Source of the DNA: an uncultured Porphyromonadaceae bacterium
GTDB lineage: Bacteria; Bacteroidota; Bacteroidia; Bacteroidales; Muribaculaceae
Length of the DNA: 10,809 bases
Assembly: GCA_902470475.1 (NCBI GenBank)
Contig: CABRGT010000064.1
Coordinates: forward strand, 1 to 10,809
Direction of reading: 5' to 3'
The position numbers and the translations under genes are program-made. This document shows positions 1 through 6,279 of this stretch, in pieces (the first letter of the stretch is position 1; each line of letters opens with the position of its first letter). The notes beneath the pieces were generated by a model. That model worked only from the letters and a program-made list of their open reading frames with translations. It was not told the DNA's origin and did no database searches.

Positions 1-1
1 C

Positions 2-616
2 TCGCGCGTGCCCGTCATCGAGACCGGCGCCGGCGTGTGCCACACCTACTATCACAGCTCGGGCGACACGGCCACGTGCCGCGACATAGTGCTGAACGCC
101 AAGACACGGCGCGTGAGCGTGTGCAACGCGCTCGACTGCCTGGTCGTGGACCGCAGCCGCCTCGGCACACTGGCGGCCGTGTGCTTTCCGCTGGCCGAGC
201 GGGGCGTCGAGATCCATGCCGACGAAGAGGCCTACGCGGCTCTCGAGGGGTCGTACCCGCACCTTGTCCGCGCGTCGGAGGGCGACTTCGGCCGCGAATG
301 GCTCGACTACAAGCTCACAGTCAAGACCGTGGGCGGTATCGACGAAGCCCTTGACTTCATCGGGCGGCACGGCTCGCACCACAGCGAGTGCATAGTGGCC
401 GAGAGCGCCGACGACAGCCGTCTGTTCCTGAGCGAAGTGGACGCCGCCTGCGTCTACGCCAACGTGTCGACGGCCTTCACGGACGGCGGCCAGTTCGGCT
501 TCGGCGCCGAAATCGGCATATCGACCCAGAAACTTCACGCACGCGGCCCGATGGCCCTGCCCGAACTCACCACTTACAAATACCTCATCACCGGATCTGG
601 GCAGACACGCAGCTGA
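2..616 (+). CDS. proA: Glutamate-5-semialdehyde dehydrogenase (gamma-glutamyl phosphate reductase), C-terminal part
   Basis: This is the second enzyme of proline synthesis; it reduces gamma-glutamyl phosphate to glutamate-5-semialdehyde with NADPH in the cytoplasm. Only the C-terminal half (about 204 residues of a family usually near 415) is present, because the gene begins before the window. The frame is open from base 2; a GTG at 8 is an internal Val codon, not a start. Family signatures are visible: PVIETGAGVCH near the left edge, KTRRVSVCNALDCL with the Cys of SVCNA expected to be the catalytic thiol, and the ProA C-terminal block TDGGQFGFGAEIGISTQK followed by LHARGPMALPELTTYKY. The stop is at 614-616. 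meaB starts 26 bp downstream on the same strand, so the two are probably co-transcribed. Neither proB nor proC is in the window. The family call is secure; the 5' truncation is purely the window edge. Confidence 0.96.
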   Translation, partial: SRVPVIETGAGVCHTYYHSSGDTATCRDIVLNAKTRRVSVCNALDCLVVDRSRLGTLAAVCFPLAERGVEIHADEEAYAALEGSYPHLVRASEGDFGREWLDYKLTVKTVGGIDEALDFIGRHGSHHSECIVAESADDSRLFLSEVDAACVYANVSTAFTDGGQFGFGAEIGISTQKLHARGPMALPELTTYKYLITGSGQTRS

Positions 617-642
617 TCCGAATCCCCACCGACACCGCAGCC

Positions 643-1746
643 ATGGAACATCCCGAAAACGACTCGCAATACATCGGCCTGACCGTAAACAGCGGCGTGA
701 AGCAGCCGCCGATAGTGAATCCCTACCTGCAGCGGCGCGGCCGCCGCAAACCATTGCCCGAGAGCGGCGAGCTGGTCGAAGGCATCCTGAAGGGTGACAT
801 CACCATGCTGTCGCGCGCCGTGACGCTTGTCGAATCGACGGCGCCCGACCACTATGCCCGCGCCCAGGAAGTGATAGAGAAGTGCCTGCCCTACTCCGGA
901 CACTCGCGCCGCATCGGACTGACGGGCGTGCCCGGGGCGGGCAAGAGTACGTCGATCGATGTCTTCGGGCTGCACGTGCTCAAGAAACCGGGATCGAAGC
1001 TGGCGGTGCTGGCCATAGACCCGTCGAGCGAGATCACGCGCGGTTCGATACTGGGCGACAAGACGCGCATGGAGCGTCTGGCCGTGAACGAGAACGCCTT
1101 CATCCGCCCCAGCCCGTCGGCAGGCAGCCTGGGCGGCGTGGCGCGCAAGACCCGCGAGACGATAGTGCTGTGCGAGGCCGCGGGCTACGACAACATCTTT
1201 GTCGAGACCGTAGGCGTGGGCCAGAGCGAGACGGCCGTGCATTCGATGGTCGACTTCTTCCTGCTGATCCAGCTCGCCGGTACGGGCGACGAACTCCAGG
1301 GCATCAAGCGCGGCATCATGGAGATGGCCGACGGCATCGTGATCAACAAGGCCGACGGCGACAACATCCACCGCGCGCAGCTGGCGCAGGCACAGTTCCG
1401 CAGCGCGCTGCAGCTGTTTCCGCCCGCCGCATCGGGCTGGAAGCCGGAAGTGCTGTGCTACTCGGGCTACTACGAGCTGGGCATTGACGAAGTGTGGGAC
1501 ATGGTCGACCGCTACTTCGCCTTCGTGGCCGAAAACGGCTATTTCGAGCGGCGGCGCCGACAGCAGGCCCGCTACTGGATGTACGAGACCATAGACGAAC
1601 AGCTCAAATCCAACTTCTACAACGATCCCGACATAGCGGCAATGCTCGTGAAACTCGACCGCGACGTCGAAAACAACCGCCGCAGCTCCTTCCTGGCCGC
1701 GCGCGACGTACTACAACGATATTTCAGCACACAGAATGAAAAATAA
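643..1746 (+). CDS. meaB: MeaB/ArgK family GTPase, methylmalonyl-CoA mutase chaperone
   Basis: A 367-residue P-loop GTPase of the G3E class. Family members guard and reload the adenosylcobalamin cofactor of methylmalonyl-CoA mutase, a step of propionate/succinate metabolism typical of Bacteroidales. Visible motifs in order: Walker A GVPGAGKS at residues 95-102 (Lys101), AIDPSS, the switch II-like ETVGVGQSE starting at residue 188, and the guanine-specificity motif NKAD at 235-238. The frame is open further upstream to base 388, but that stretch lies inside proA; the ATG at 643, just after the proA stop, gives the usual family length and an N-terminus that reads MEHPENDSQ. The 3' end overlaps the next gene by 11 bp (1736-1746), suggesting translational coupling. 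No mutase subunit genes are in the window, so the partner must be encoded elsewhere; assignment to MeaB rather than another ArgK-like GTPase rests on overall sequence. Confidence 0.93.
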   Translation: MEHPENDSQYIGLTVNSGVKQPPIVNPYLQRRGRRKPLPESGELVEGILKGDITMLSRAVTLVESTAPDHYARAQEVIEKCLPYSGHSRRIGLTGVPGAGKSTSIDVFGLHVLKKPGSKLAVLAIDPSSEITRGSILGDKTRMERLAVNENAFIRPSPSAGSLGGVARKTRETIVLCEAAGYDNIFVETVGVGQSETAVHSMVDFFLLIQLAGTGDELQGIKRGIMEMADGIVINKADGDNIHRAQLAQAQFRSALQLFPPAASGWKPEVLCYSGYYELGIDEVWDMVDRYFAFVAENGYFERRRRQQARYWMYETIDEQLKSNFYNDPDIAAMLVKLDRDVENNRRSSFLAARDVLQRYFSTQNEK

Positions 1747-2134
1747 GATTACCGCCCTACTGCTGCTGGTCATCATGGCCGTGGCACTGCCCTCGGCAGG
1801 CACGAAGGAAATCCTCACCTTCGCCGAAAAAACATTCGACTTCGGCACCGTGAGCGAGTCATCGGCCCCGGTGGTGCACGAATTCACATTCACCAACACA
1901 TCGGACGAGCCGGTGGCCGTGCTGAGCGTGTCGACAGGCTGCGGCTGCACGCGCCCCGTCTACCCGGTGGAACCGGTTGCTCCGGGCCGCACGGGCGTAA
2001 TAAAGATCACATTCACGCCCAAGGGCCAGGCAGGCTCGGTGAACAAGGACATCAAGGTGCGCTACCGCGGCGCCAAGGCACGGTCGTCGCAGCGCACGAC
2101 CCTGCGCCTGCGCGGAAAGGTGATTCCCGACTGA
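1736..2134 (+). CDS. DUF1573 domain secreted protein
   Basis: A 132-residue protein with a clear signal peptide: MKNK, then a hydrophobic core (ITALLLLVIMAVAL) and a likely cleavage region around PSAG at residues 20-23. No lipobox Cys follows, so a soluble periplasmic or exported protein is more likely than a lipoprotein. The rest is one DUF1573 domain, an immunoglobulin-like beta fold common in Bacteroidota. It shows the typical FDFGTV motif, a FTFTNTSDEPV strand, the hallmark STGCGCTRP, then a PGRTGVIKITFTPKGQ block and a closing LRLRGKV strand. The function of the family is not known to me. The ATG lies inside the last codons of meaB (11-bp overlap), which suggests co-expression, but no functional link to MeaB is evident. 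A strong hairpin lies 42 bp after the stop. Confidence 0.88.
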   Translation: MKNKITALLLLVIMAVALPSAGTKEILTFAEKTFDFGTVSESSAPVVHEFTFTNTSDEPVAVLSVSTGCGCTRPVYPVEPVAPGRTGVIKITFTPKGQAGSVNKDIKVRYRGAKARSSQRTTLRLRGKVIPD

Positions 2135-2176
2135 CGCACCCGGACCGATGCCGCCGCAGACACGTATATATACCTA

Positions 2177-2206
2177 ATGTGGAGATGCCTCACGGCGTCT
2201 CCACAT
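2177..2206 (+). terminator. Hairpin, probable terminator of the proA-meaB-DUF1573 unit
   Basis: A 13-bp stem with one T-G wobble: arm ATGTGGAGATGCC, loop TCAC, arm GGCGTCTCCACAT. It starts 42 bp after the DUF1573 stop. No T-run follows (next bases CAGATAATAAACC), so it is not a textbook intrinsic terminator; it could equally protect the 3' end of the mRNA. Its position between two gene groups favours a termination role. Confidence 0.6.
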
Positions 2207-2318
2207 CAGATAATAAACCAATCATTATCACATTTCTTGCAATGGAAAAAGTAATTTTGCTATGTACTATTAAAACACGGTTTGCTCCGATTGGTTCGCG
2301 ACGTGATAAAAAATATGC

Positions 2319-2337
2319 ATGTTTTAACATTTGTTAA
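2319..2337. promoter_or_regulatory. Two overlapping palindromes upstream of the recA promoter
   Basis: ATGTT-TT-AACAT (2319-2330) and TTAACA-TT-TGTTAA (2324-2337) are both perfect inverted repeats and share the AACA/TGTT core. They lie about 36-54 bp upstream of the recA -7 element, a position that suits an upstream regulator site. This is a candidate operator only; AT-rich sequence produces short palindromes by chance. Confidence 0.3.
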
Positions 2338-2372
2338 GGCACATGTGCGGCAAATTTACCCGACCAAGGCAT

Positions 2373-2380
2373 TAACTTTG
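2373..2380 (+). promoter_or_regulatory. recA promoter, Bacteroidota -7 element TAACTTTG
   Basis: TAACTTTG matches the Bacteroidota -7 consensus TAnnTTTG exactly. It predicts a transcript start a few bases after 2380 and a leader of roughly 65-70 nt before the recA ATG at 2454. I do not see a good -33 TTTG at the expected distance, so the promoter may depend on an upstream activator or a weak -33 box. The same eight bases recur upstream of purB. Confidence 0.65.
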
Positions 2381-2453
2381 CATCACCGGAGAGAAGCAAC
2401 TCCCTGACATACATAAATTAAAGAAAAGAAAATCTCTAAAAACAAAAAAAGAT

Positions 2454-3629
2454 ATGGCAGCAGAAAAAAAGACAAAAAAAGGCGTTACCGCCGATCCGCA
2501 GGCAGCCAAGCGCGAGGCGCTGGCACAGGCACTGGGCAAAATCGAGAAGGATTTCGGCCGCGGCGCCATAATGAAACTCGGCGATGACTCTATCGAGGAC
2601 ATCGAGGTAATCCCCACCGGATCGGTGGGCCTGAACTATGCGCTGGGCGTGGGCGGCTATCCGCGCGGCCGCATCATCGAGATCTACGGTCCGGAGTCGT
2701 CGGGCAAGACGACGCTGGCCATCCACGCGATAGCCGAGGCACAGAAGATGGGCGGCATCGCCGCCATCATCGACGCCGAACATGCCTTCGACCGCTTCTA
2801 CGCGCAGTCGCTCGGCGTGGACATCGAGAACCTGCTTATGGCGCAGCCCGACAACGGCGAGCAGGCACTGGAAATCGCCGAGCAGCTGATCCGCTCGTCG
2901 GCGATCGACATACTGGTGATAGACTCAGTGGCGGCGCTGACGCCGAAGAACGAGATCGAGGGCGAGATGGGCGACCGCAACGTGGGCCTGCAGGCGCGAC
3001 TGATGTCGCAGGCCATGCGCAAGCTCACCGGCGCCATAGCCCGCACGAACACGTGCTGCATCTTCATCAACCAGCTGCGTGAGAAAATCGGAGTGATGTT
3101 CGGGCCGGCCGAGACGACCACGGGCGGCAACGCGCTGAAGTTCTACTCGTCGGTGCGCCTGGATATCCGCTCGCGTGCCTCGATCAAGAACGGCGAGGAC
3201 GTCCTGGGCCGACGCGCCCTGGTGAAGGTGGTTAAAAACAAAGTGGCACCCCCGTTCAAGCGCGCGGAATTTGACATCATGTTCGGCGAAGGCATCTCGC
3301 AGACGGGCGAGCTTGTGGACCTGGGCGTGGAATACGGCATCATAGCCAAGAGCGGCGCATGGTTCAGCTACAACGGCAGCAAGCTGGCCCAGGGACGCGA
3401 GGCAGCCAAGCTGGTGCTGGCTGACAATCCCGAGCTGTTCGAGGAAATCGCCGCCAAGATCACGGAGGCCATGAAGGCGGCCGAGCGCACCGGCCGCGCG
3501 AAGACCGCACGCAAGCCTGCGGCTGCCGCCGCAACGGACACCGAGGAGGCTCCGAAAGATCCGGCTCCGGCTCTCGACCTGGATGACGATCTGGGCGACG
3601 ATCCGTTCTCGATCGAGGAAGATCTATGA
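2454..3629 (+). CDS. recA: Recombinase RecA
   Basis: A full-length 391-residue RecA, the ATP-dependent strand-exchange protein of homologous recombination and DNA repair. Seen in order: basic N-terminus; core start FGRGAIMKLGD; Walker A GPESSGKTT at 79-87 (Lys85); IIDAEHAFD; Walker B-like ILVIDSVAAL; the L1 region EGEMGDRNVGLQARLMSQ; the L2 region INQLREKIGVMFG followed by ETTTGGNALKFY; then a C-terminal domain. An Ala/Lys-rich linker (about 340-360) leads to a very acidic tail ending FSIEEDL, as is usual for RecA. One oddity is in L2: residues 218-219 are Pro-Ala (bases 3105-3110), giving FGPAETTTGG where FGNPETTTGG is strongly conserved in bacterial RecA. The ATG at 2454 follows an A-rich leader without Shine-Dalgarno. 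The stop overlaps the tcdA start as ATGA (3626-3629). Identity is not in doubt. Confidence 0.99.
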   Translation: MAAEKKTKKGVTADPQAAKREALAQALGKIEKDFGRGAIMKLGDDSIEDIEVIPTGSVGLNYALGVGGYPRGRIIEIYGPESSGKTTLAIHAIAEAQKMGGIAAIIDAEHAFDRFYAQSLGVDIENLLMAQPDNGEQALEIAEQLIRSSAIDILVIDSVAALTPKNEIEGEMGDRNVGLQARLMSQAMRKLTGAIARTNTCCIFINQLREKIGVMFGPAETTTGGNALKFYSSVRLDIRSRASIKNGEDVLGRRALVKVVKNKVAPPFKRAEFDIMFGEGISQTGELVDLGVEYGIIAKSGAWFSYNGSKLAQGREAAKLVLADNPELFEEIAAKITEAMKAAERTGRAKTARKPAAAAATDTEEAPKDPAPALDLDDDLGDDPFSIEEDL

Positions 3630-4348
3630 CACCGGGCTACGACGAGATATTCCAGCGCACACGCCCTGTAGGCGGCGACGAAATGATGACGGCCATGCGA
3701 CACGATGTCGCCGTGGCCGTCATCGGCACAGGCGGCGTGGGGTCGTGGTGCGCCGAGGCGCTGGCGCGCACCGGCATCGGACACATGACCATAGCAGACA
3801 GCGACTGCGTGGACGTGTCGAACATCAACCGGCAGCTGCCGGCCACGGTGTCCACCATAGGAGAGCCGAAAGTCGATGTGCTGGCCCGGCATCTGAAAGA
3901 CATCAATCCGGAGCTGGAGATCACGGCGATATGCGGGCGCTACTCGGCCGAAACGGCCGGAGATTTCGACCTGGACTCGTTCGACTACGTCATCGACGCC
4001 ATCGATGACCTTCCGTCGAAAGCCCTGCTGATCATGAACGCGTGCCGGTCGCGTGCGCGGCTGTTCTCGTCGATGGGTGCGGCCCGCAAGCTCGACCCGG
4101 GCCGCATAGCCGTGGCCGAGTTCTGGAAGGTGACGGGGTGTCCGCTGGCGCGGGCGCTGCGCAACCGCTTCAAGAAGTCGGGCGAGTTTCCGAAACGGAA
4201 ATTCAAGTGCGTCTACTCGCCGGAGACCATCCCGCACCGGGCGGAGGCTCCGGCCGGGGTCAACGGCACGTTCATGCACACGACGGCCATCTTCGGGCTG
4301 ACGCTGGCGTCGCTCGTAGTCCGCGATCTGTACGAACAATATAAATAG
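3626..4348 (+). CDS. tcdA: tRNA threonylcarbamoyladenosine dehydratase (TcdA/CsdL), ThiF/E1-like
   Basis: A 240-residue E1-like enzyme that should cyclise the t6A base at position 37 of ANN-decoding tRNAs to ct6A using ATP. Visible: the nucleotide-binding loop GTGGVGSW at 34-41, the ARTGIGHMTIADSD strand, the SNINRQL motif that marks ThiF-fold adenylating enzymes, YVIDAIDD in the middle, and the TcdA-specific C-terminal half with LFSSMGAARKLDP, VAEFWKVTGCPLA and KCVYSPE. A hydrophobic segment (FGLTLASLVV) lies close to the C-terminus. It is somewhat shorter than E. coli TcdA (about 268 residues). The ATG overlaps the recA stop by 4 bp, so it is probably translated by reinitiation after recA and shares the recA promoter; no other promoter is visible. 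MoeB or ThiF are alternatives by fold, but the C-terminal block favours TcdA. Confidence 0.92.
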   Translation: MTPGYDEIFQRTRPVGGDEMMTAMRHDVAVAVIGTGGVGSWCAEALARTGIGHMTIADSDCVDVSNINRQLPATVSTIGEPKVDVLARHLKDINPELEITAICGRYSAETAGDFDLDSFDYVIDAIDDLPSKALLIMNACRSRARLFSSMGAARKLDPGRIAVAEFWKVTGCPLARALRNRFKKSGEFPKRKFKCVYSPETIPHRAEAPAGVNGTFMHTTAIFGLTLASLVVRDLYEQYK

Positions 4349-4385
4349 CAGAAAGTGCCGTAACAGCCGCTATAGCTAAAAACCG

Positions 4386-6206
4386 ATGAAGATGAAAAGG
4401 ACAGCTGACTTCTTACACATTGTCTTTCCAGCGGGACTGTGGACACGACGGTTCGCCATGGCGGTGGCCGGGGCTTTCGCCACGGTGCTGTGGTTCGACG
4501 TGGAATGGTGCATGGCCACATCGTGGCGCGCCATGAGCTCGGCGTGTACGTACATATACGGAGCGACACTGGCATTGCTGATGGCGATGCCGGCGGTGCT
4601 GTGCCGGCGACGGTGGCCCATGGCCGTGGTCTTAGGACTGTTCGACTGCCTGTGCGTGGCCAATCTGATGTACGTGCGCACGTATTTCATGCCGATTCCG
4701 CCGTCGAGCTATCTGCTGGCGGGAAATGTGGCCGAGTTCGGCGAGGCGATCCGCCACTCGCTCCGCGCGGGCGATTTCTTATTCTTCGCGATCACTGCCG
4801 CGACAGTATGGCTCATGAAACCGGGCCCCCGGCCCGTGAAGCGGCGCGCCTACCTGGCGACGCTTGCCGTGGCAACGGCCGTGTGCCTGACGGCGCCGCT
4901 GAACCGGGGCGGAACGCTGGCGGCTATCGAACATCTCAAGGGCGAATGCTACTACCGCTCGACTCCGCCGGTGGTCTTCACGCTGCCGGTGAGCATACTG
5001 GCCGATGCGCTCGAAAGCAACCGGCCCGTGAGCGACGCGGACAAAGCCGCCGCGCGGCAATGGCTCGACGAATCGGCCGAACTGCGCCGCGCAATGCTGT
5101 CGGACAGCCTGAAGCGGCGCTACGTGCCGCGCAACCTGGTGCTCATCATCGTGGAGTCGCTCGAGGCATGGCCTATCGGGGCCACCATCGAGGGGCAGAC
5201 GATCACGCCAAGGCTCAACGGGTTCCTGGCCGACACGGCCACTACGTGGATGGCACGGCGTGTGCTGTCGCAGGTCGGGCCGGGGCGCAGTGCCGACGGA
5301 CAGCTGCTGATGACTGTCGGGCTGCATCCGATGGCCGACTATGTGTACTCGATGCGTTTCCCCGACCACCACTATCCGCACCTGCTGCAGGCGCTCAGGC
5401 GGCATCGGGGCGCAAAATCGTACTTCGTGATCGGCGACCGGCCCACGACATGGAACCAGGGGCCGATGATGCGGCAGTATGGGTTCGACGAGACGCGTTT
5501 CCGCGATGACTGGGACTGCTCGGAATCAGTCGGACACAAGGGAATGCCATCGGACGGCAGCTTTCTGCGGCAGGTGGCGCAACAGATGGACCTCGGCGAC
5601 ATATGGCCGGAAGGAGCGACGGCATTCGTAGAGACGGTGACCTATTCGAGTCATTTCCCGTTCCAGATACCGGACCGCCTGCTGACTCTGAACCTGCGGG
5701 AGGGCTATCCGCAGTATCTTGACGAGTACATCGAGGTGATAGGCTACGTCGACAGCGCCTTAGGCGAGTACATCGACTATCTGCGGAGCCGCCCGGACGC
5801 CGACTCGACGATGATCGTGATCACGGGCGACCATGAAGCGCTGGCTTCGATGCGCGGAGATATGCGCGGGTACTCGGCGGCGATGGCCGGGCTGGTCGAC
5901 AGCGAACAATACGTGCCGATGATCGTGCTCAATTCGCCGGTGGCCGGACGCCGCGAGGCCGTCATGGGACAGGTCGACGTGTATTCCACGATCCTCGATC
6001 TGATGGGGCTGTGGGGCGAGCCGGACGTGTTCCCGGGCGTGGGCTATTCGGCGCTGAGATCCGGGTCGCCGCAGTGGGCGGTCGACAACACGGGATATGT
6101 GGCCGGCGACACCGTCGGGGCGGATCCGCGGCTGCTGCGATCGGTGCTCGATGCGCCGCACACGTCATCGACCCTGATCCGCGCCGACATGCTGCGCGCG
6201 AAGTAA
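4386..6206 (+). CDS. LTA synthase-like membrane sulfatase/phosphotransferase (alkaline phosphatase superfamily)
   Basis: A 606-residue inner-membrane protein. About five membrane segments (roughly 20-42, 50-70, 75-96, 126-145, 150-171) precede a large domain expected outside the cytoplasm. That domain has the sulfatase/LtaS layout: metal-site Glu257 in LIIVESLEAW, likely nucleophile Ser302 in GPGRSADGQLL, His423 in TYSSHFPF, and the metal pair Asp482-His483 in VITGDHEAL. Spacing is very close to S. aureus LtaS (Glu255, Thr300, His416, Asp475, His476). Differences: the nucleophile is Ser rather than Thr, and the WNR motif of LtaS reads WNQ (356-358). Family members move phosphoglycerol or phosphoethanolamine groups onto envelope glycolipids or glycans; the substrate here cannot be told from sequence. 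The ATG at 4386 lies 37 bp after tcdA with no obvious promoter, so it may be the last gene of the recA unit; a second Met two codons later is an alternative start. Confidence 0.85.
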   Translation: MKMKRTADFLHIVFPAGLWTRRFAMAVAGAFATVLWFDVEWCMATSWRAMSSACTYIYGATLALLMAMPAVLCRRRWPMAVVLGLFDCLCVANLMYVRTYFMPIPPSSYLLAGNVAEFGEAIRHSLRAGDFLFFAITAATVWLMKPGPRPVKRRAYLATLAVATAVCLTAPLNRGGTLAAIEHLKGECYYRSTPPVVFTLPVSILADALESNRPVSDADKAAARQWLDESAELRRAMLSDSLKRRYVPRNLVLIIVESLEAWPIGATIEGQTITPRLNGFLADTATTWMARRVLSQVGPGRSADGQLLMTVGLHPMADYVYSMRFPDHHYPHLLQALRRHRGAKSYFVIGDRPTTWNQGPMMRQYGFDETRFRDDWDCSESVGHKGMPSDGSFLRQVAQQMDLGDIWPEGATAFVETVTYSSHFPFQIPDRLLTLNLREGYPQYLDEYIEVIGYVDSALGEYIDYLRSRPDADSTMIVITGDHEALASMRGDMRGYSAAMAGLVDSEQYVPMIVLNSPVAGRREAVMGQVDVYSTILDLMGLWGEPDVFPGVGYSALRSGSPQWAVDNTGYVAGDTVGADPRLLRSVLDAPHTSSTLIRADMLRAK

Positions 6207-6215
6207 TGGCGGGTC

Positions 6216-6246
6216 TTGGCCGTGTCGGAAAAAATCCGTAACTTTG
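6216..6246 (+). promoter_or_regulatory. purB promoter, Bacteroidota type
   Basis: The -7 element TAACTTTG at 6239-6246 fits TAnnTTTG exactly and is identical to the recA element. TTGG at 6216-6219 lies 19 bases upstream and can serve as the -33 box. The predicted start of transcription, just after 6250, gives a leader of roughly 25-30 nt before the ATG at 6280. I see no recognisable purine-repressor site. Confidence 0.72.
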
Positions 6247-6279
6247 CGGAAGTTAAAACGTAAACATATCAAAGTTTCC

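Larger units (their letters stand above)
2135..2453. other. AT-rich intergenic region between the DUF1573 gene and recA
   Basis: A 319-bp gap, clearly more AT-rich than the genes on either side. It holds a terminator-like hairpin near its left end, two overlapping short palindromes at 2319-2337, a Bacteroidota -7 promoter element at 2373-2380, and an A-rich recA leader from about 2417 with no Shine-Dalgarno sequence. A 31-codon reading frame (ATG at 2242, stop at 2335-2337) is present, but nothing supports it as a gene. I see no tRNA, riboswitch or other structured RNA here. Confidence 0.7.

Noticed and set aside
574..1371. A 265-codon open frame on the minus strand across meaB.
   Set aside because: It is antisense to a clearly conserved GTPase, is rich in Arg/His/Ala/Gly as expected of a GC-rich shadow frame, and shows no domain motif.
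2242..2337. A 31-codon frame beginning MEKVILLCTIK between the DUF1573 gene and recA.
   Set aside because: There is no promoter or ribosome-binding signal placed for it, the translation resembles nothing I recognise, and its stop lies within the palindromes; chance in AT-rich DNA is sufficient.
3368..4339. A 323-codon open frame on the minus strand across the recA end and tcdA.
   Set aside because: Arg/His-rich low-complexity translation opposite two well-conserved genes; a composition artefact.
6244..6279. An earlier purB start at the TTG at 6244, adding MRKLKRKHIKVS.
   Set aside because: That TTG is inside the -7 promoter element, so it would precede the transcript start; the ATG at 6280 gives the normal PurB N-terminus.
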